Of a DNA stretch of 64,000 nt, positions 9,597-19,443 are shown one piece after another. The stretch is from positions 124,001-188,000 of the forward strand of contig NZ_RQPJ01000001.1 in NCBI RefSeq assembly GCF_003957295.1, in the 5' to 3' direction. A program made the translations under genes and the position numbers. The notes under the pieces were generated by a model, which was not told the DNA's origin, did not search any database, and saw only the letters and a list, made by a program, of their open reading frames with translations. Source of the stretch: Arenibacter aquaticus (lineage in GTDB: Bacteria > Bacteroidota > Bacteroidia > Flavobacteriales > Flavobacteriaceae). Each line of letters opens with the position of its first letter. The stretch's first letter is position 1.

Positions 9597-12500
9597 TTAA
9601 AATCTAACATTTAGCCCTAACGAGGTAGTCATAGGCAATGGGTAATCCAATAGCCCCACACCTAGTTCAGGATCCCAACCATAATCATATGCTGGGCTGT
9701 TGGTCCAAATGGTGCCTACGTTCTCTAGAGAAAGAACAAGGTTTAACTTGTCTACAAACGATATCCTATCAAGTAGTTTTTTACCAAAATCATACGATAA
9801 AGTAACATTCTGCAACTTTATGTACTCATTATCTTGAATAAAATGGGTTACTCCGGAGGTATAACCTTGTATACCTGTACCTTGAGGTGTTGGGAAAAGT
9901 GCATTGGGGTTATCTGGACTCCAGTAGTCCAACTGAAAACTATAGGCATTTCCGGATCCCAAAAATGGTTCGTGGGCATCTGCTCCCGACCACCATTGGT
10001 TATTATCCAAGGCACCATAAAATCTAGCCGAAAGGGTCAAACCTTTGTACTGCAGCCCTAGATTTAATCCGAAGTTTAAATTTACTGCGCTATTTTTATC
10101 AATAATCACACGGTCATCGGCAGTAATGGCCCCATCTCCAGTGTCCATTACTCCATCGCCATCTGTATCAATTGTTGGTTGGTCTATATATTTAAAACCT
10201 CCAACATAAGCACCACCAACATTGCTTTGATCAATTACGGTAGTACCATCGGCCCCTACATAACCGTCTATTTCATCTTGGCTATCAAAAAAGCCATCTG
10301 TTACGTACCCCAATCTATCACTTATGCTTTGACCTACCGCAAAGTCAATGGTTTCATTACCTGCCACATCCGTGATTTCATTATCATAATCAGAAATATT
10401 TGCCGACACCCAATAATTTACATCTCCTATTTTGTTTTTGTGGGTAGCACTAAATTCCCATCCCCAACTTCTTGCAGAATATAGGTTGGCAGGTACACTA
10501 CCAAATCCAAATTCGGTTGGAGTCACAACGAAATCCAATATATCTTCCCTATTACTATTAAAATATTCTGCAGAGAACTGCAACTTTCCTTTCCATATGG
10601 AAGCATCAAGCCCTAAGTTTAGAGTTGTTGCCGTTTCCCATTTTAGATCTTGACTTGAAGTAGATCCCAATACCAAGCTGGGTGCTATTTCTCCCCCTAT
10701 TGGATAGCCGGAAACATTTAAATTGACTAACTGTATTGAGCTTGCCCCTACCCCAGAGTCATCACCAGAAACACCGTATGAAGCTCTTAGTTTAAATTGA
10801 TCTACAAATTCCACATTACTAAAGAATGGCTCTTTGGCCACGTTCCATCCAACACTTACCGCAGGAAAGAATCCGTATCTATTGTTGTCCAAAAAGAAAG
10901 AACTACCATCTACCCTGAAAGAGGCCTCCATTAGATAGCGGCTTTTATAATCATATGTTACACGACCAAAGTAAGATAAAGTTGTTTCGTTACCCCCTCT
11001 TGAAGAAGTTGTTCCCAAACCACCGCCTATAGTTGGATCCGCTATTTCACCCAAGGACAAATCAATAACATTGTCTAAAAGAAATCCGGTCCTACCGGCC
11101 CTAAACATCTCATACTCTCCCGTCTCACTCTGAAAACCCAATAAGACTCCTAAAGAATGAACATCACTGTCCAGATTATAATTTAAAGTAGACAAAGTTC
11201 TAAAGTTGTAGTTACCCTCAGAGGTAAGGGTTAATGATCTAGCTTCAGGACTGCCATATACATAAGTTCTGTTGGCCGAATCCGGGTTAGTATATGAATC
11301 AGGGTCTGTAAAATCAAACGTTACATAATCGTACACATTGGTCCAATTCCTTGTATTTTGATTTTCCTTTATAATTGAAACACGCTCTTCGAACACCAAA
11401 TTCTTGAACGGCTTAATTTTTGCATATAGCTGTAGATTTATCGCATCTTTATCAACCTCATTAAAACTACCTGAAGCTGCTTGAGCCACGGGGTTCACCT
11501 CGCCCGGATTACCTTTATCTACCCATAAACCGTCTACCGAAGTAACTGGATAGAATGGTAAGCCCCTAACATTAGCACTACCGGCAATTGGCACCGAAGT
11601 AGTTTTTCTATTACTGATAAGGGCATTGATCCCCGTTGTTAACCAATCCGTAACATCGGTATCAACCTTAATCCTAAGGTTAAGTCTCTTAAACTCATCA
11701 GATCCCAAGGAGAGCCCCTCTTGATCAAGGTAGCCTGCTCCAATTAAATAACCTGTTTTTTCCGAACCTCCCACAATTGACAAGTTATGTGACTGCTGAA
11801 CGGCCAAATCCTTATATAGGGCATCGGCCCAATTGGTATCTGGATAAAAATTTTCACGTGCCAATTGAAGCACGTCTTCCCCAAATATTTCATTGCCTTC
11901 ACCTGCTGCAACATTAGAGAATTCCATCAATTCCATAGAATTTAGTAGACCTGGTAATCTAGAGGGGGTCTGAATGGAATTACTCATATTATATGCAACC
12001 GAGACCTTTTCATTTCTGGAAGTATTTTTGGTAGTAACCAATAACACCCCATTGGCACCTCTAGCCCCATAGACAGCAACAGCTGCTGCATCCTTCAACA
12101 CACTCACACTTTCAATGGACTGTGGGTTAATATCCGTAAGCGACCCTTCAAAGCCATCAATAATAACCAAAAGGCTAGCATTGTTAAGTGTACTTGTACC
12201 TCGTATGGACAAATTTGGTGTAGCACCTGGACTACCGCTCCCAAACGACCCCTTCAGACCAGGGACAGCGCCGAGCAATGCACCTTGAACCGACGTAACC
12301 GGTCGCTCCTCAATATTTAACTGTTCATTGGTCACCTGTGCAACGGCACTGATTACCTTACTGGATTTTTGGGTGCCAAACCCTACAACTACCACTTCAT
12401 CCAAACCAGCAGCGCTTTCTTCCAATGTTATATTTAATTGGGATTGACCCGCTAGGGAAACCTCCTTGGTAGAAAAACCCAAATAGGAAACCACCAAAAC

Positions 12501-13052
12501 AGCATTCTGGTCTTTTACTGCAAGGTCAAAATTACCGTCAAAATCTGTTTGCGTCCCATTACTTGTCCCTTTTTCCACAATACTGGCACCTGGCAAGGGC
12601 ATTCCCTCGGTATCTATTATGGTTCCCGAAACCTGAAACTGGACAACCTTGGGGGTTACCACCGACTGTGTAGTGGGTTGAATGGCTTTAGACGCCTTAA
12701 GCACAACCTGTCTGTCTATAATTTTATAATCGACCTTACTATTGAAAAACAACGATTTTAAAACTTTTCCTAAAGGCTGTTGCTTAACTTGAATATCAAC
12801 TTCCCTATTTAAATTTAGCTCTCCCTTACTGTAAAAGAACTTAAATTCCGAAATGGACTCTATTTCGTTGATCACCTCCAAAACCGAAGCTTTGCTCATA
12901 TTCAAGGTAATTTTCGTCTTTTGGGCATAGCCCAATCCCGCCTGTAATTGGAGAATTGTTGTAAATAAAAATAAGAGGGATAGTTTCATCTTTAAATTGA
13001 GTTGTGGAAATAAATACTTCCAACCTTCAGGAGTGTTCCTTGGTTTTTTCAT
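9597..13052 (-). CDS. SusC/RagA TonB-dependent transporter with STN domain
   Basis: 1151 residues. Order of domains: signal peptide (cleavage near residue 43), STN signalling domain (about 48-118), CarboxypepD-regulatory-like repeat (about 140-212), a Val-rich linker (LDEVVVVGFGTQKS), a TonB plug (about 228-345, with LLVIIDGFEG and GARGANGVLLVTTK), and a 22-stranded barrel ending in TSLGLNVRF. SusC transporters import oligosaccharides across the outer membrane with energy from TonB. The STN domain is the part that touches a periplasmic FecR, and a fecR-sigma pair lies directly upstream, so this receptor is probably also the sensor for its own locus. It starts at an ATG 163 bp after the fecR stop. 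Confidence 0.96.
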   Translation of the reverse strand: MKKPRNTPEGWKYLFPQLNLKMKLSLLFLFTTILQLQAGLGYAQKTKITLNMSKASVLEVINEIESISEFKFFYSKGELNLNREVDIQVKQQPLGKVLKSLFFNSKVDYKIIDRQVVLKASKAIQPTTQSVVTPKVVQFQVSGTIIDTEGMPLPGASIVEKGTSNGTQTDFDGNFDLAVKDQNAVLVVSYLGFSTKEVSLAGQSQLNITLEESAAGLDEVVVVGFGTQKSSKVISAVAQVTNEQLNIEERPVTSVQGALLGAVPGLKGSFGSGSPGATPNLSIRGTSTLNNASLLVIIDGFEGSLTDINPQSIESVSVLKDAAAVAVYGARGANGVLLVTTKNTSRNEKVSVAYNMSNSIQTPSRLPGLLNSMELMEFSNVAAGEGNEIFGEDVLQLARENFYPDTNWADALYKDLAVQQSHNLSIVGGSEKTGYLIGAGYLDQEGLSLGSDEFKRLNLRIKVDTDVTDWLTTGINALISNRKTTSVPIAGSANVRGLPFYPVTSVDGLWVDKGNPGEVNPVAQAASGSFNEVDKDAINLQLYAKIKPFKNLVFEERVSIIKENQNTRNWTNVYDYVTFDFTDPDSYTNPDSANRTYVYGSPEARSLTLTSEGNYNFRTLSTLNYNLDSDVHSLGVLLGFQSETGEYEMFRAGRTGFLLDNVIDLSLGEIADPTIGGGLGTTSSRGGNETTLSYFGRVTYDYKSRYLMEASFRVDGSSFFLDNNRYGFFPAVSVGWNVAKEPFFSNVEFVDQFKLRASYGVSGDDSGVGASSIQLVNLNVSGYPIGGEIAPSLVLGSTSSQDLKWETATTLNLGLDASIWKGKLQFSAEYFNSNREDILDFVVTPTEFGFGSVPANLYSARSWGWEFSATHKNKIGDVNYWVSANISDYDNEITDVAGNETIDFAVGQSISDRLGYVTDGFFDSQDEIDGYVGADGTTVIDQSNVGGAYVGGFKYIDQPTIDTDGDGVMDTGDGAITADDRVIIDKNSAVNLNFGLNLGLQYKGLTLSARFYGALDNNQWWSGADAHEPFLGSGNAYSFQLDYWSPDNPNALFPTPQGTGIQGYTSGVTHFIQDNEYIKLQNVTLSYDFGKKLLDRISFVDKLNLVLSLENVGTIWTNSPAYDYGWDPELGVGLLDYPLPMTTSLGLNVRF

Positions 13053-13098
13053 AATTTTGAATTGATTTTAGTTATTTAGCGACTTTGATCATTTTAGA

Positions 13099-13128
13099 AA
13101 TCGGGAGGTGCTGCAACACTTTCCGATT
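13099..13128 (-). other. Imperfect hairpin between fecR and susC
   Basis: AATCGG at 13099-13104 pairs with CCGATT at 13123-13128, with a further GTG/CAC pairing inside and an A-tract on the 5' side of the minus strand. It lies 47-76 bp upstream of the susC start. It could end the sigma/fecR transcript or sit in the susC leader. The U-tract on the minus strand is weak, so a terminator is uncertain. Confidence 0.4.
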
Positions 13129-13215
13129 TTTTTTATTCCTTAAATATTATATCATAGGCAAGTTTCTTCTGATTTTAATAATTAATATTTGGTTGATATA
13201 TTTTAACACCCACTT

Positions 13216-14415
13216 TTAATTAGCTTCCGTAATTGTTATCTTATCCCCTTCCACCACATAATTAAAAGGCGTGTGCTCCTGACAGATCTTTAAAATTTGG
13301 TCCAAGGATTCTTTTCCGAAAGTACCTGTAAACTTTTTATGGTTCAAGTCAGCAAAGCGGTTATCGATTTCCACATTAAAATGTCGCTCCAATTCTTTGA
13401 CCATTATATAGAATGGATCATCAACGAACAACAACTTGCCATCCTTCCAGGAAACATACTTTTCCACATTCACCTCGGCCACCTCTATTACATCATTCTC
13501 ATAAACAGCGCGCTGACCGGGCTCTATAAACATATGAACATCGGTCTTGTCACCTTTAGCCATAAAAACATCTACACTACCTTCAACCAATACCGTTGAG
13601 GTATTGTTTTCGTTCTTATAACTAGAGACATTAAACTCCGTTCCGTGCACCCGGGTATTCATATCTTGGGTCATAACCGTAAAGGGACGGGATTTATCCT
13701 TTTGAACAGAAAAATAAGCCTCCCCATCCAAATACACATCCCTGGGAGTATCCTTTAAAAAATTAACCGGATAACGCAGTTTGGAACCCGAATTTAAAAA
13801 CACATAGGTCCCATCAGAAAGTTTAATTTCAAACTTTTTACCATAGGGAACAGAGAGTTCGTTGTATTCCAATACCTCAGAATTAGTATTCTTTTCCTCA
13901 TAATGTAATACGTTCTGCTCTTGCTTTACCACTACATTACCATCAGAATTGGCTACCACCTTGGAAGAAGTTTCGTCCAAAACTTTAACGGTACCATCCT
14001 CTAACTGCAGGGTTATTTGTGGGGTATCGCCAATTGGGTTAGTTCCTGACACATTGTACGCCCCTAATAAATAAAGACCAATACCACTGAACAACAGCCC
14101 TAGGAATACGGCCGCTACACCATAATACCAACGCTTTGCCGTCCTTCTCTTTATTTTAATTTCCTTGACCACATCTGCCCTCTTCTCTATGATATTTCTC
14201 CACATGGCATCAAAATCTTCCCGAGACAGTTTATCCTCCTCAAAATCCATCAACATCACCAATCTTTTGGCCTTGTCCAAGTCTTCTTTTCTTTCAGGGT
14301 AATCTGCCAACCAATTTTCCCAAAATAAATTGGTCATGGCATCTGGATCCTTTACCCATTTTAGGAAATATTCATCCTTTATTAAATCTTCTATGTCGTA
14401 GTTGATGTATTTCAT
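13216..14415 (-). CDS. FecR family anti-sigma factor
   Basis: 399 residues. The N-terminal cytoplasmic part (1-95) should bind the sigma factor. One membrane helix follows (about 97-119, GVAAVFLGLLFSGIGLYLLG). The periplasmic FecR domain (about 185-280) contains SVPYGKKFEIKLSDGTYVFLNSG and DVYLDGEAYFSV followed by TRVHGTEFNVSSY. A DUF4974-like C-terminal domain (about 325-397) ends FNYVVEGDKITITEAN; this is the region that meets the STN domain of the receptor. Its position between an ECF sigma gene and an STN-bearing SusC defines a trans-envelope switch for the locus. It releases or activates the sigma factor when the glycan is being imported. Confidence 0.95.
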   Translation of the reverse strand: MKYINYDIEDLIKDEYFLKWVKDPDAMTNLFWENWLADYPERKEDLDKAKRLVMLMDFEEDKLSREDFDAMWRNIIEKRADVVKEIKIKRRTAKRWYYGVAAVFLGLLFSGIGLYLLGAYNVSGTNPIGDTPQITLQLEDGTVKVLDETSSKVVANSDGNVVVKQEQNVLHYEEKNTNSEVLEYNELSVPYGKKFEIKLSDGTYVFLNSGSKLRYPVNFLKDTPRDVYLDGEAYFSVQKDKSRPFTVMTQDMNTRVHGTEFNVSSYKNENNTSTVLVEGSVDVFMAKGDKTDVHMFIEPGQRAVYENDVIEVAEVNVEKYVSWKDGKLLFVDDPFYIMVKELERHFNVEIDNRFADLNHKKFTGTFGKESLDQILKICQEHTPFNYVVEGDKITITEAN

Positions 14416-14608
14416 TCTCTTCTAAAAAAACAAAGCAGAATAGGCTACTTTACTATATAGAGAGAGTGAATATTGATTTTACTTAAAAAAAACTTAATTT
14501 TTTTTCACGAATCCGTATAAAATTAAGACCCGCATCTCCAAAACAGCATATATTACTCTGTTTTACAATGTTTTACAAGATATTAAGAAGTATAAAAAAA
14601 CGCTTCAG

Positions 14609-15277
14609 CTAGCTGTTAAAAATAAGAAAGAGAATTAGAAAGATTAAAAAAACCCCTCCCAGCTGTTGTCTTAGAAGTTTTATGGTATGGGCCATTAAAT
14701 TGTAAACACCTTTTTTATCCATATCCATTATTTCGGAGATCTCATCATACCCAAGATTCCCGTAATATTTAAGATGAATAATTTCCCGCTGTTTGCTATT
14801 GAGCTTTTTCAAGGTCTTCATCAACACTTTTCTATCTTCGTCAAAGCGTTGTTTTTCTATCAGGTTGATCTCTGCCGAAGGAGTAGCCTCCTTGACCATT
14901 TCGGCCTTCATTACGGAAACAAACCGATGTCTTTGCTTGGAAGCCCTCGCAATTAATTTACGTCTAAGGCTTTTAAAAAGATAGGCCTTAATAGATCTAA
15001 CAGAACTCAGCTTGTTCTTTGAGTCCCATAGTTCTATAAATAAATCCTGAATACAATCCTTGACCAACTCACTGTCCTTGACCAATTTCATACCATAGCC
15101 GTAGAGAACATCTGCATGGCCACTGTAAATAGACGCGAATGCTGCTTCGTCACCTGCCTTAAACCGTTCCCATAGCTGCAAATCCGAAACTTCAAGTGCT
15201 ACCTCCCTTGGTGGGTACAGGTTCACTTTTTTAGTTTCCGTATGAGTTTTCTGGCTATGTAAAGAATTGGAATCCAA
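14609..15277 (-). CDS. ECF RNA polymerase sigma factor (FecI-like)
   Basis: 222 residues if the TTG at 15275-15277 is used. Region 2 starts LWERFKAGDEAAFASIYSGH and includes DCIQDLFIELWDSK. Region 4 is LNSKQREIIHLKYYG, then YDEISEIMDMDKKGVYNL, a helix-turn-helix. There is no in-frame ATG before residue 71, which would delete most of region 2, so a non-ATG start (TTG here) is required; an ATG at 15298-15300 is in another frame. The last 16 residues are purely hydrophobic (GGVFLIFLILFLIFNS), a tail that could touch the membrane near its FecR partner. It should direct transcription of the adjacent susC operon. Confidence 0.9.
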   Translation of the reverse strand: MDSNSLHSQKTHTETKKVNLYPPREVALEVSDLQLWERFKAGDEAAFASIYSGHADVLYGYGMKLVKDSELVKDCIQDLFIELWDSKNKLSSVRSIKAYLFKSLRRKLIARASKQRHRFVSVMKAEMVKEATPSAEINLIEKQRFDEDRKVLMKTLKKLNSKQREIIHLKYYGNLGYDEISEIMDMDKKGVYNLMAHTIKLLRQQLGGVFLIFLILFLIFNS

Positions 15278-15509
15278 GGGGTAATTTTCTGATTCGACAT
15301 TTGTCGATTGGGTTAAAATTACAATAAAAATTTACAATAAAATAACCTAAAACTAAGGTTTCAAAAACTAGAAATAACATAACCCTCTAACTACCAGTGT
15401 ATACAATCCATTACATTAATTGATACAGTGCGTATATTTTAACATTCAAAATTAAACTCCAACACCAACTTCCTTCTTCCGAATAAGAAATATTTATAAA
15501 TTTCCCCTC

Positions 15510-16331
15510 CTAGTTTTGTTTACTATCTATATTCATCCTAATTCTAATTAGATGTCTTTTTTCATCTGAAAACTCACTTCTTCCATGCAACATTGTTTTA
15601 TTATTTATAAAGATTAAATCTTTAGGTTCTAAATAAAACTCTTGTATATATCTATTGTTAAGAATTACTTCTTTCAAAACTCTATAAGCTTCAATTTGTG
15701 CAGTAGAACATTTGGCTTCTTTGTGCTCTAAAGCTTTTTCAAAGGTATCTACTCTAAAACGAATTTCATTTTCACTTAATATTGGACCATAGTTGAATTC
15801 AACCTTATTTTCTTTATGTTTTTTAAACGCATTGGGAACTATAAATGGATAATCTGTCGAAGAAAGTATTTCTAATATTTCCTTATTATTCTCTAATTCT
15901 GCAAGTGATTTTAATATATTTTTTAAACTTAAAAGAGACGAAACCCCACCTCCACATTGCGCTTTTTTCAAGGTCAACAAACCAAAATAATCTTCGGGAT
16001 AAAAACTATATTGACTATCCGTATGCAGTTCTGCTTCATGACTGTGTTCTGAATATGTCTTTACAAAACTCTTAGAGTTAAAATTTGATTTAATATCCCA
16101 AATAATTTTATTATTGCCATCATGAGAAATTGGCGTTCCCACTAATTCAGATAATTCAAGAAATTTTTGACCAGCATCTTCAACATTTTCTGGGTCCACA
16201 TTAAAATTCTGAATAACTATGTACCCTACAGAATCAAGCTCTTTTTTTATTAGGACTGCTAAATCAATATAATTTAAATTTGAATCTCTATAATCTAAAT
16301 AATTGATATTTTGTTTTAAAGTTTTGGCCAT
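15510..16331 (-). CDS. TauD/TfdA-like Fe(II)/2-oxoglutarate dioxygenase
   Basis: 273 residues, the usual size. The iron-binding HxD is in HTDSQYSFYPED, and the distal His is in MLHGRSEFSDEKRH, followed by the Arg-rich LIRIRM strand that binds 2-oxoglutarate. TauD-like enzymes hydroxylate, desaturate or halogenate small molecules, often amino acids in natural-product pathways. It is the last gene of a seven-gene minus-strand run and is 4 bp from the glycosyltransferase gene. The substrate cannot be predicted. The gene is markedly AT-rich like the rest of this cluster and unlike the flanking PUL. Confidence 0.85.
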   Translation of the reverse strand: MAKTLKQNINYLDYRDSNLNYIDLAVLIKKELDSVGYIVIQNFNVDPENVEDAGQKFLELSELVGTPISHDGNNKIIWDIKSNFNSKSFVKTYSEHSHEAELHTDSQYSFYPEDYFGLLTLKKAQCGGGVSSLLSLKNILKSLAELENNKEILEILSSTDYPFIVPNAFKKHKENKVEFNYGPILSENEIRFRVDTFEKALEHKEAKCSTAQIEAYRVLKEVILNNRYIQEFYLEPKDLIFINNKTMLHGRSEFSDEKRHLIRIRMNIDSKQN

Positions 16332-16335
16332 ATTA

Positions 16336-17340
16336 CTAAAGTCGATATAATTTGAGATATAAAAATTCTTTAATTATTTGACAAGGTGAATAATTCGCTT
16401 CCTTACCATACAAAAAGCTTTTTTTCAGATAGTTTAATTTTATCTTTCTATCTTTTATAAGGTGAGAAACAAAGTAGGACAAGTATAAATTGGAAGCACT
16501 TTTATTTATTTCTAAATTGGATTTTTTCGTTTTATAATGGTTCAATAAATATTGCAACCCATCAATGGCCAGCTTGGTTTTTGCTTCTAAAGAAATAGGA
16601 CTAAAAATACCCTGGTTATGCTTTCTATACACTGCCGGCTTAACATCATATATATACTTTGCAGCACCAAATTCGGCCAACTTTCCTCTTAAAATAAAAT
16701 CACCACATACAATATTTTTCATATCCTCATCAAACAAGTTGACAAGGTTATGCCTGTACAAAAGTGATGCAGTATGTATCCAAACTTTTAACAAATCCTC
16801 TGCCTTAATTGTTCTATCACGCCTGTAATTAAAAACATGGTGTTCTTTTGATGTTTCTTGGTCTATAACTTTTGTATTATGAAAACAGGCTACAAACTGT
16901 TCATTGTTCTCCAAAAATTCGACTCTTTTTTGGAGTGATTTTTCATCCATCAGATAGTCATCTCCCTCAATAGTTGTTATGTATTTGCCCTTGGCTGAAA
17001 AATTAGCATAAACACTATTAAAGGTTCCAGAAGGCTTTCCGTTAATTGGAATATTGTTCGCTCTTGAATTTAACAAAAGCCTAATTCTATGTGGATTCTT
17101 TTCAGCGTATTTCTTACAAATTTCTCTAGTGCCATCAGATGATTCATCCTCAGCAATTAATATTTCAAAATCAAAATTTGTTTTCTGTTTTAATAATGAA
17201 TCCAGACAGGTTGATATATACTTTGCATGATTGTATGTTACTACCTTAATAGTAGCCAAAGGCTCTTTTCCTGCGCGTTTATTTACATATTCTAGAACAG
17301 GATTTTTTTCATAAACTGTTTTGAACGTCTTAAAATCCAT
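16336..17340 (-). CDS. Family 2 glycosyltransferase
   Basis: I place the start at the ATG at 17338-17340 (MDFKTFKTVYEK), giving 334 residues. A longer reading frame to 17430 would overlap the upstream gene by 88 bp and adds no conserved sequence. The GT-A fold begins LATIKVVTYNHAKYISTCLD, with ILIAEDESSDGTREIC as the nucleotide-sugar loop and ITTIEGDDYLMDE as the DxD-type metal site (here Glu-Gly-Asp-Asp). Such enzymes transfer a sugar from a nucleotide donor to a growing cell-surface glycan. There is no membrane helix, so it is cytoplasmic or peripheral. The start touches the stop of the PhyH gene (1 bp gap). Confidence 0.88.
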   Translation of the reverse strand: MDFKTFKTVYEKNPVLEYVNKRAGKEPLATIKVVTYNHAKYISTCLDSLLKQKTNFDFEILIAEDESSDGTREICKKYAEKNPHRIRLLLNSRANNIPINGKPSGTFNSVYANFSAKGKYITTIEGDDYLMDEKSLQKRVEFLENNEQFVACFHNTKVIDQETSKEHHVFNYRRDRTIKAEDLLKVWIHTASLLYRHNLVNLFDEDMKNIVCGDFILRGKLAEFGAAKYIYDVKPAVYRKHNQGIFSPISLEAKTKLAIDGLQYLLNHYKTKKSNLEINKSASNLYLSYFVSHLIKDRKIKLNYLKKSFLYGKEANYSPCQIIKEFLYLKLYRL

Positions 17341-17341
17341 A

Positions 17342-18223
17342 TTAAAATTTAAAAATTTTAGGAAATAATTTTTTATCGGAATAATTAGGGTTTCCGTCTG
17401 AATCTTTTTCACAGATTTGATCGTAGCCAATAACTATAAGATCTCCATTATCCTTAAATGCTTTTTGGTATTCATTTGATTTATCTTGAAAATGCATCGC
17501 CAAAGCCATACGATTCGTATTACTTACATTCGGATAACTAGCGTGAATGGTATTACAATTGTGAAAACTTACCTGCCCTTTCCTTAAAACCATTGGCGAT
17601 TTAATATGATTGGATTTGTTTTTTGATAAATAATTTTCAAATAAGCTAAGATCTTGATTGTTAAATGAGTAAAATGATTTTAATTCTTTTTCATCCTTCC
17701 ATTGATTACTTTGGTCAATATACAAAAGCGGTCCCATATCCATAGTAACGTCTTGTAGAGGAATCCAAGCTGTTACCATGTTTTGTGAGGTACAAGTTGG
17801 CCAATAAGCTTTATCTGAATGCCATCCAACAGCTCCCTCTTTTTTTGCATTTGCAGGACATTTGTTTATCAAAGAATCTGCAAACAACCTAATTTCATCT
17901 GTGCGAGCTAATTTTGCAGCAGTTGCCGATATTAGCTGATGAAAACCTAAGGCCTGCAACTCCCTTTTTTGCAGCGTTACAAATTCATTATTTCTAATCA
18001 CCACTGTATCGTCCAAATCATCATTTGCAATCCCAGTGAATTCAGAAAAATCATAATCTCTTAAACCATTGTAAAAATCTTTTGCACCCTTTATAGCCTT
18101 GTCTATAATTTCTTCAGGCAGTAAAAAATTACCCACAAACCAACCTTTTTTCTCATATTCCAAAACCTGATCTTCCGTTGGCAACATTTCCATTTCTCTT
18201 GCCGATATTTTTCTTATGTGCAT
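17342..18223 (-). CDS. Phytanoyl-CoA dioxygenase (PhyH) family protein
   Basis: 293 residues. The Fe(II) ligands are visible as HSD in GAVGWHSDKAYWPTC and the distal His in FHNCNTIHASYPN, with NRMALAMHFQ supplying the 2-oxoglutarate Arg. PhyH enzymes hydroxylate diverse small molecules and are common in secondary-metabolite and unusual-sugar pathways. This is the second 2-oxoglutarate dioxygenase of the cluster and is unrelated in sequence to the TauD-like one, so two different oxidations are implied. It is 5 bp from the upstream ATP-grasp-like gene. The substrate is unknown. Confidence 0.87.
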   Translation of the reverse strand: MHIRKISAREMEMLPTEDQVLEYEKKGWFVGNFLLPEEIIDKAIKGAKDFYNGLRDYDFSEFTGIANDDLDDTVVIRNNEFVTLQKRELQALGFHQLISATAAKLARTDEIRLFADSLINKCPANAKKEGAVGWHSDKAYWPTCTSQNMVTAWIPLQDVTMDMGPLLYIDQSNQWKDEKELKSFYSFNNQDLSLFENYLSKNKSNHIKSPMVLRKGQVSFHNCNTIHASYPNVSNTNRMALAMHFQDKSNEYQKAFKDNGDLIVIGYDQICEKDSDGNPNYSDKKLFPKIFKF

Positions 18224-18228
18224 TTTCC

Positions 18229-19443
18229 CTATTGTATGAAATTCGCAATTTTACCCATATCCCTAATCTCTTCATCTAGAATTAAAGCGGTTGCCTTTCT
18301 ATGATCAACTTTATTAGTAACCGGATGAGATGAAGTTCTAAAATCTCCAAATCCGAAATAATGATCATCAAAAAACAAGGCTGTCCCGGTTACAAAATCA
18401 TTAAAAACTTCGCCACCTATTGCTCCTTTGATTGTTTTTTGAGGAATCCATTTTTGCAAAACAAAATCTTTCAAATCGGCACTTTCAAAAATGGCAACCC
18501 ATTCCCTTATAGGAGTTACCAATCCTGCATAAATTTTCTGACTTTTACCTAAAGCCCTGTGCTTTATAATCCATTCGTTTTTATTTTCTTTGGCCTTTAT
18601 CCAGATATCTGCGGCTTCATCTGCAGTATAAGTGGGAACATAAAACCTCTCAAAAAACGATATTTCTTCATGTGTTAAAACCTTATTTTGTAATTCCTTT
18701 TTACCTAAGACAGAAAAAAATCTTTTATCGTGTATCAAAAACACCGTTCTAAAATCATTTATAAGGTTAGCCGAGATTAGTTTCAATAAGGTATCTTTGG
18801 AAAAGGATAAAATTTCATCAAAGGAAAGCTCACTTACAACCCATGCCTTTTCTAATTTATCAAAATTCTGATCTATTTCCGTATACAAAACTTCGTTAAC
18901 TACTAGACCCGTTCTTTTTAGTATATCTGTATATAATTTAGACTCGTTCCGCTCATCCTCTCCTTTTAAAATACAAATCGAAGTTGCTTCTTTTAAGTAT
19001 TCATTTAGATGTTTATAAATAGGTGAATACTGATCTTTTATTTTTATATTCTGCAAACTTTTGGGCATAGTTTCTCTTGCCACAGCATCCATTAAGCCAG
19101 ATAAAAACACCCCATTTAAAGCAAAACGACAGGTGATTTCTATTAGTTTTACTTGATTATTGGTATCGTAAACAAAATCTGTTCTATACGTCCCTATTTT
19201 GTATTCTTTTTGATTAAAAACATCCAATACTTTTTCAACTTCTACACTTACTGGCATTAAATTTTTATAATTCTTATAACCTATTACAAACTCCTTTATA
19301 AGTTTGTACATGATTTTTTGAAGTTTAACAAAATCTGCATTATGAGCAGCACTGATTACAATAGGTTCCTCAAAAATCCATTGCTGATAATAATCCTTTT
19401 TACTTTTGATAAATTCTTCAACTGATTTCTCTAAAGTCATCAC
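18229..19443 (-). CDS. Circularly permuted ATP-grasp-like protein
   Basis: 404 residues with no membrane helix. I do not recognise a named family with certainty. RTDFVYDTNNQVKLIEITCR and EWIIKHRALGKSQKIYAG look like the pre-ATP-grasp and Lys-containing nucleotide loops of glutathionylspermidine-synthase-like, circularly permuted ATP-grasp enzymes. DFVLQKWIP resembles the adenine-binding linker. If so, the protein forms an amide bond between a carboxylate and an amine, for example to decorate an amino-sugar. Its start overlaps the stop of the WbqC gene by one base, showing translational coupling. The family call is inference; the coupling and operon position are seen directly. Confidence 0.5.
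   Translation of the reverse strand: MMTLEKSVEEFIKSKKDYYQQWIFEEPIVISAAHNADFVKLQKIMYKLIKEFVIGYKNYKNLMPVSVEVEKVLDVFNQKEYKIGTYRTDFVYDTNNQVKLIEITCRFALNGVFLSGLMDAVARETMPKSLQNIKIKDQYSPIYKHLNEYLKEATSICILKGEDERNESKLYTDILKRTGLVVNEVLYTEIDQNFDKLEKAWVVSELSFDEILSFSKDTLLKLISANLINDFRTVFLIHDKRFFSVLGKKELQNKVLTHEEISFFERFYVPTYTADEAADIWIKAKENKNEWIIKHRALGKSQKIYAGLVTPIREWVAIFESADLKDFVLQKWIPQKTIKGAIGGEVFNDFVTGTALFFDDHYFGFGDFRTSSHPVTNKVDHRKATALILDEEIRDMGKIANFIQ

Noticed and set aside
15278-15509. Search for a duplicate of the tRNA-Leu 3' end as an island attachment site
   Set aside because: No match to the last 20 bases of the tRNA was found in this gap, so no attachment site is claimed.
17341-17430. Longer N-terminus for the GT2 gene
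   Set aside because: It overlaps the PhyH gene by 88 bp; the ATG at 17340 leaves a 1-bp gap and precedes all conserved residues.
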